Assembly: GCA_902796375.1 (NCBI GenBank)
Contig: CADBOW010000257.1
Span: forward strand, 1 to 7,254
Source: an uncultured Lachnospiraceae bacterium
Lineage (GTDB): Bacteria; Bacillota; Clostridia; Lachnospirales; Lachnospiraceae
Length of the DNA stretch: 7,254 nucleotides
Reading direction: 5' to 3'
The notes beneath the pieces are model-generated. The model was not told where the DNA came from and made no database searches. It saw nothing but the letters and a program-made list of their open reading frames with translations. Of the stretch, positions 5,456 to 7,254 are shown piece after piece. The translations under genes and the position numbers were made by a program. How positions within the stretch are numbered: the first letter of the stretch is position 1; every line of letters starts with the position of its first letter.

Positions 5456-5967
5456 TCCTGACTTCCCCTCTCATCCTTCATCATTTCGTCCAGCAGCGGA
5501 TCATCTCCTCCGATGCTGTTGCTGACCCGGATCGTAATCTTCTCCTCTTCCTCTTCCGGTTCCGGCTCATCTTCATATTCCTCATCCTCAGCCATCTTGA
5601 TCAGCTTCTTCAGATTTCGGTTATACTCGATCAGGCCCCTCTTGGCCTTCTGATATCGGATATGATAGATCAGGAACGCAAGGAAATACATGATCCCGGC
5701 AAAAATAACATAACCCAGCATCAGCTTCCCGATCACGCTGATATAATCCATATTGTTGATTTCACGGAGTAATGTTTCGAAACGATAGAACACATAGGTC
5801 GCAACGATCAGCCAGTATGTGACCGTTGCAACCAGTACCGTGCGAATGCACCCAAGTCGGACATAGTCCTCTCTATAATAGCGCGCCAGAACCAGGCTGC
5901 CGAATTCTTCGTTTTTCTCGTATATCGTGACCCGCGTCATCAGGCGGATCTTCTCTTCATTCAGCAT
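5452..5967 (-). CDS. Small two-helix membrane protein with acidic tail, unknown function
   Basis: I do not recognise a family. The 171-aa product has a soluble charged N-terminus (1-38), a first hydrophobic helix (about 43-62), a short loop (63-78), a second helix (about 79-101), a basic, helix-prone stretch (102-125) and then a strongly acidic run of Glu/Asp (about 126-142), followed by KITIRVSNSIGGDDPLLDEM. With two helices both ends should be on the same side, most likely the cytoplasm, given the basic residues flanking the second helix. The ATG at 5967 is preferred because AAGGAG lies 6 nt upstream; an in-frame TTG at 5982 would contain that site. It is the first gene of the operon and its stop overlaps the start of the 442-aa protein by 4 nt (ATGA), so the two are probably translationally coupled and made in similar amounts. 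A joint complex is an inference. Confidence 0.9.
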   Translation of the reverse strand: MLNEEKIRLMTRVTIYEKNEEFGSLVLARYYREDYVRLGCIRTVLVATVTYWLIVATYVFYRFETLLREINNMDYISVIGKLMLGYVIFAGIMYFLAFLIYHIRYQKAKRGLIEYNRNLKKLIKMAEDEEYEDEPEPEEEEEKITIRVSNSIGGDDPLLDEMMKDERGSQE

Positions 5968-5973
5968 AAGGAT

Positions 5974-5979
5974 CTCCTT
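5974..5979 (-). promoter_or_regulatory. Ribosome binding site of the 171-aa membrane protein gene
   Basis: AAGGAG on minus, 6 nt before the ATG at 5967, decides the start against the TTG at 5982. Confidence 0.8.
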
Positions 5980-6002
5980 CAATAGGAAAACATACTTGGT
6001 TC

Positions 6003-6028
6003 TATTTTATGTTATCCCGCATAAAATA
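6003..6028. promoter_or_regulatory. Inverted repeat covering the operon promoter (possible operator)
   Basis: TATTTTATG at 6003-6011 and CATAAAATA at 6020-6028 are perfect 9-bp inverted copies around an 8-bp centre. The palindrome spans the -10, the spacer and two bases of the -35, so a dimeric regulator bound here would block polymerase. A GTTCTAT direct repeat flanks it at 5999-6005 and 6033-6039. It could also be a coincidence of the AT-rich -10. As RNA it has no U run, so it is not a good thrS terminator. Confidence 0.45.
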
Positions 6029-6032
6029 TCAA
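6004..6032 (-). promoter_or_regulatory. Sigma-A-type promoter of the membrane protein-cdaA-cdaR operon
   Basis: On minus, TTGATA (6032-6027, 5 of 6) is separated by exactly 17 bp from TAAAAT (6009-6004, 5 of 6). Transcription would start near 5998-5997, leaving about 30 nt of leader before the ATG at 5967. This uncouples the operon from thrS upstream. Confidence 0.8.
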
Positions 6033-6045
6033 GTTCTATCTTTCC

Positions 6046-7254
6046 TTACAGAGTATCAACGATCTCCAGGGTACGTTCCCGGTTCATCTTTACACAGAGA
6101 TCGATGAAATCCTGCAGTGCGATGCCGTTCATCTGCTTATTGCCGCGGACATTTACGGATACGGTTCTGTTCTCCGCTTCCTTATCACCAAGCACCAGGA
6201 TGTACGGATCCTTATACTTCTTGAATCCCTTGATCTTGGTCTTCATATTTTCATCGCTGTAATCCGCCTCTACACGGATGCCGGCCTTGCGGAGCAGGGT
6301 CTCCACTTCCTTCGCATAGGCGTTGTGCTCGGTCCGGATGGGAACGATCCCCACCTGGTACGGAGATGCCCAGAAGGGAAATGCCCCCTTGAAGTTCTCG
6401 ATCAGGATTCCGATGAAACGCTCAAAGGAACCGAAGATGGCGCGATGGATCATTACCGGACGCTTCTGCGTTCCGTCCTGAGCAATGTATCGAAGGTCAA
6501 AGTTCAGGGGAAGCTGGAAATCCAGCTGTATGGTTCCCATCTGCCACTCCCGGCCGATGCAGTCCTTCATTTTCAGATCGATCTTGGGTCCGTAGAAAGC
6601 ACCGTCTCCCTCATTGATCTCATACTGGCCTTCACCGTACTTCTTGTCCAGGATCCGCTTCAGCGACGCCTCTGCCTCATCCCAGAGCTCCGGTGCTCCC
6701 ATAAAATCATCCGGACGTGTGGAAAGCTCGGCCACATAGGTAAGTCCGAAGGTTCCGTAGATCTTCTCGGCAATATCCATGATATCGGAGATCTCCTGCT
6801 CGATCTGATCCTCCATAAGGAAGGTGTGATCGTCGTCCTGATGGAACATCTGCACCCGGAACAGACCGTTCAGCTCGCCGGACTTTTCACGACGGTGAAT
6901 GACCTGAGTCTCGCTGTAACGAAGGGGCAGTTCCTTGTAGCTGTGCATGGTATTCTTGTAAACGTTGATGGCGTTGGGGCAGTTCATGGGCTTGATGGCG
7001 TACTTAATGTCCGTCTCGATCTTCTCCTCACCGCTCTCCTCATCCGTATAAGCGTTGGTCACAAGGAACATATTCTCCTTGTAATGTCCCCAGTGCCCTG
7101 AGGTCTCCCACAGTGTTCTGTGATTGATCACCGGCGCCAGGATCTCCTGATAGCCGTATTCCTCATGCAGTTCTCTCCAGAAGGTCAGCAGGGAGTTATA
7201 CAGCTTGAAGCCGCGGGGCAGCCAGTAGGGCATACCCGGTGCGGTCTCATCAAA
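6046..7254 (-). CDS. thrS: Threonyl-tRNA synthetase, C-terminal part (cut by window edge)
   Basis: It activates threonine with ATP and charges tRNA-Thr. The visible 402 residues cover the class II catalytic core and the anticodon-binding domain; the N-terminal TGS and editing domains, if present, lie outside the window. Motif 1 is around ILAPVINHRTLWETSGHWGHY, motif 2 around PLRYSETQVIHRREKSGELN and motif 3 at RPVMIHRAIFGSFERFIGIL. The three zinc ligands of the family are visible: Cys in KPMNCPN (visible residue 92), His in QDDDHTF (143) and His in MIHRAI (270), spaced almost as in E. coli ThrS. Anticodon-binding sequence runs from about 290 to the end (GAFPFW.SPYQVGIVPI and GIRVEADYSDEN). 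A short acidic insertion (about 67-80) precedes the KPMNCP block compared with E. coli. The frame stays open to the last base with FDETAPG before the internal Met at 7233, so that Met is not the start. No clear terminator follows. Confidence 0.96.
   Translation of the reverse strand, partial: FDETAPGMPYWLPRGFKLYNSLLTFWRELHEEYGYQEILAPVINHRTLWETSGHWGHYKENMFLVTNAYTDEESGEEKIETDIKYAIKPMNCPNAINVYKNTMHSYKELPLRYSETQVIHRREKSGELNGLFRVQMFHQDDDHTFLMEDQIEQEISDIMDIAEKIYGTFGLTYVAELSTRPDDFMGAPELWDEAEASLKRILDKKYGEGQYEINEGDGAFYGPKIDLKMKDCIGREWQMGTIQLDFQLPLNFDLRYIAQDGTQKRPVMIHRAIFGSFERFIGILIENFKGAFPFWASPYQVGIVPIRTEHNAYAKEVETLLRKAGIRVEADYSDENMKTKIKGFKKYKDPYILVLGDKEAENRTVSVNVRGNKQMNGIALQDFIDLCVKMNRERTLEIVDTL

Noticed and set aside
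6003..6045. Possible rho-independent terminator of thrS.
   Set aside because: The only hairpin is AT-rich, overlaps the next promoter, and has no U tract after it on minus.

Overview
The window looks like chromosomal DNA of a Gram-positive anaerobe of the Bacillota, probably class Clostridia and perhaps Lachnospiraceae. The evidence is strong AAGGAGG-type ribosome sites, a cdaA-cdaR (c-di-AMP synthesis) gene pair, near-consensus housekeeping promoters with 17-bp spacers, and roughly 50% GC with intergenic AT-rich promoters. The family-level placement is an inference from gene style, not a search result.

Layout, left to right. Positions 1-223 hold no convincing protein gene. They carry many complementary segments that suggest a structured RNA (possibly cut by the window edge), a good sigma-A-type promoter (135-163), and a leader able to fold over the ribosome site of the next gene. 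Positions 224-868 (+) encode uracil phosphoribosyltransferase (upp), which closes at a strong hairpin (876-910) shared with the converging gene cluster. Everything from 941 to the right edge is on the minus strand.

In minus-strand order, the right edge holds the C-terminal two thirds of threonyl-tRNA synthetase (thrS, 7254-6046). A short intergenic region (6045-5968) follows, with a near-consensus promoter overlaid by a 9-bp inverted repeat. Then comes a compact operon: a 171-aa two-helix membrane protein with an acidic tail (5967-5452), a 442-aa polytopic membrane protein with a Pro/Asn/Gly repeat tail (5455-4127, ATGA overlap with the gene before it), the diadenylate cyclase CdaA (4100-3210), and its extracytoplasmic regulator CdaR (3241-1748, overlapping cdaA by 32 nt). 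After a GC-rich hairpin, a sirtuin NAD-dependent deacylase (1666-941) follows.

Functionally, the operon centres on c-di-AMP, an essential signal for potassium/osmolyte and cell-wall homeostasis in Bacillota. CdaA makes it at the membrane and CdaR modulates CdaA from outside. glmM, which usually follows cdaR, is absent, and a sirtuin lies in its position. The two unrecognised membrane proteins are tightly coupled upstream and are the best candidates for uncharacterised partners of the cyclase. Two neighbouring proteins, CdaR and the 442-aa protein, both end in low-complexity tails built from in-frame DNA tandem repeats (15 bp and 24 bp), which could vary in length between strains.
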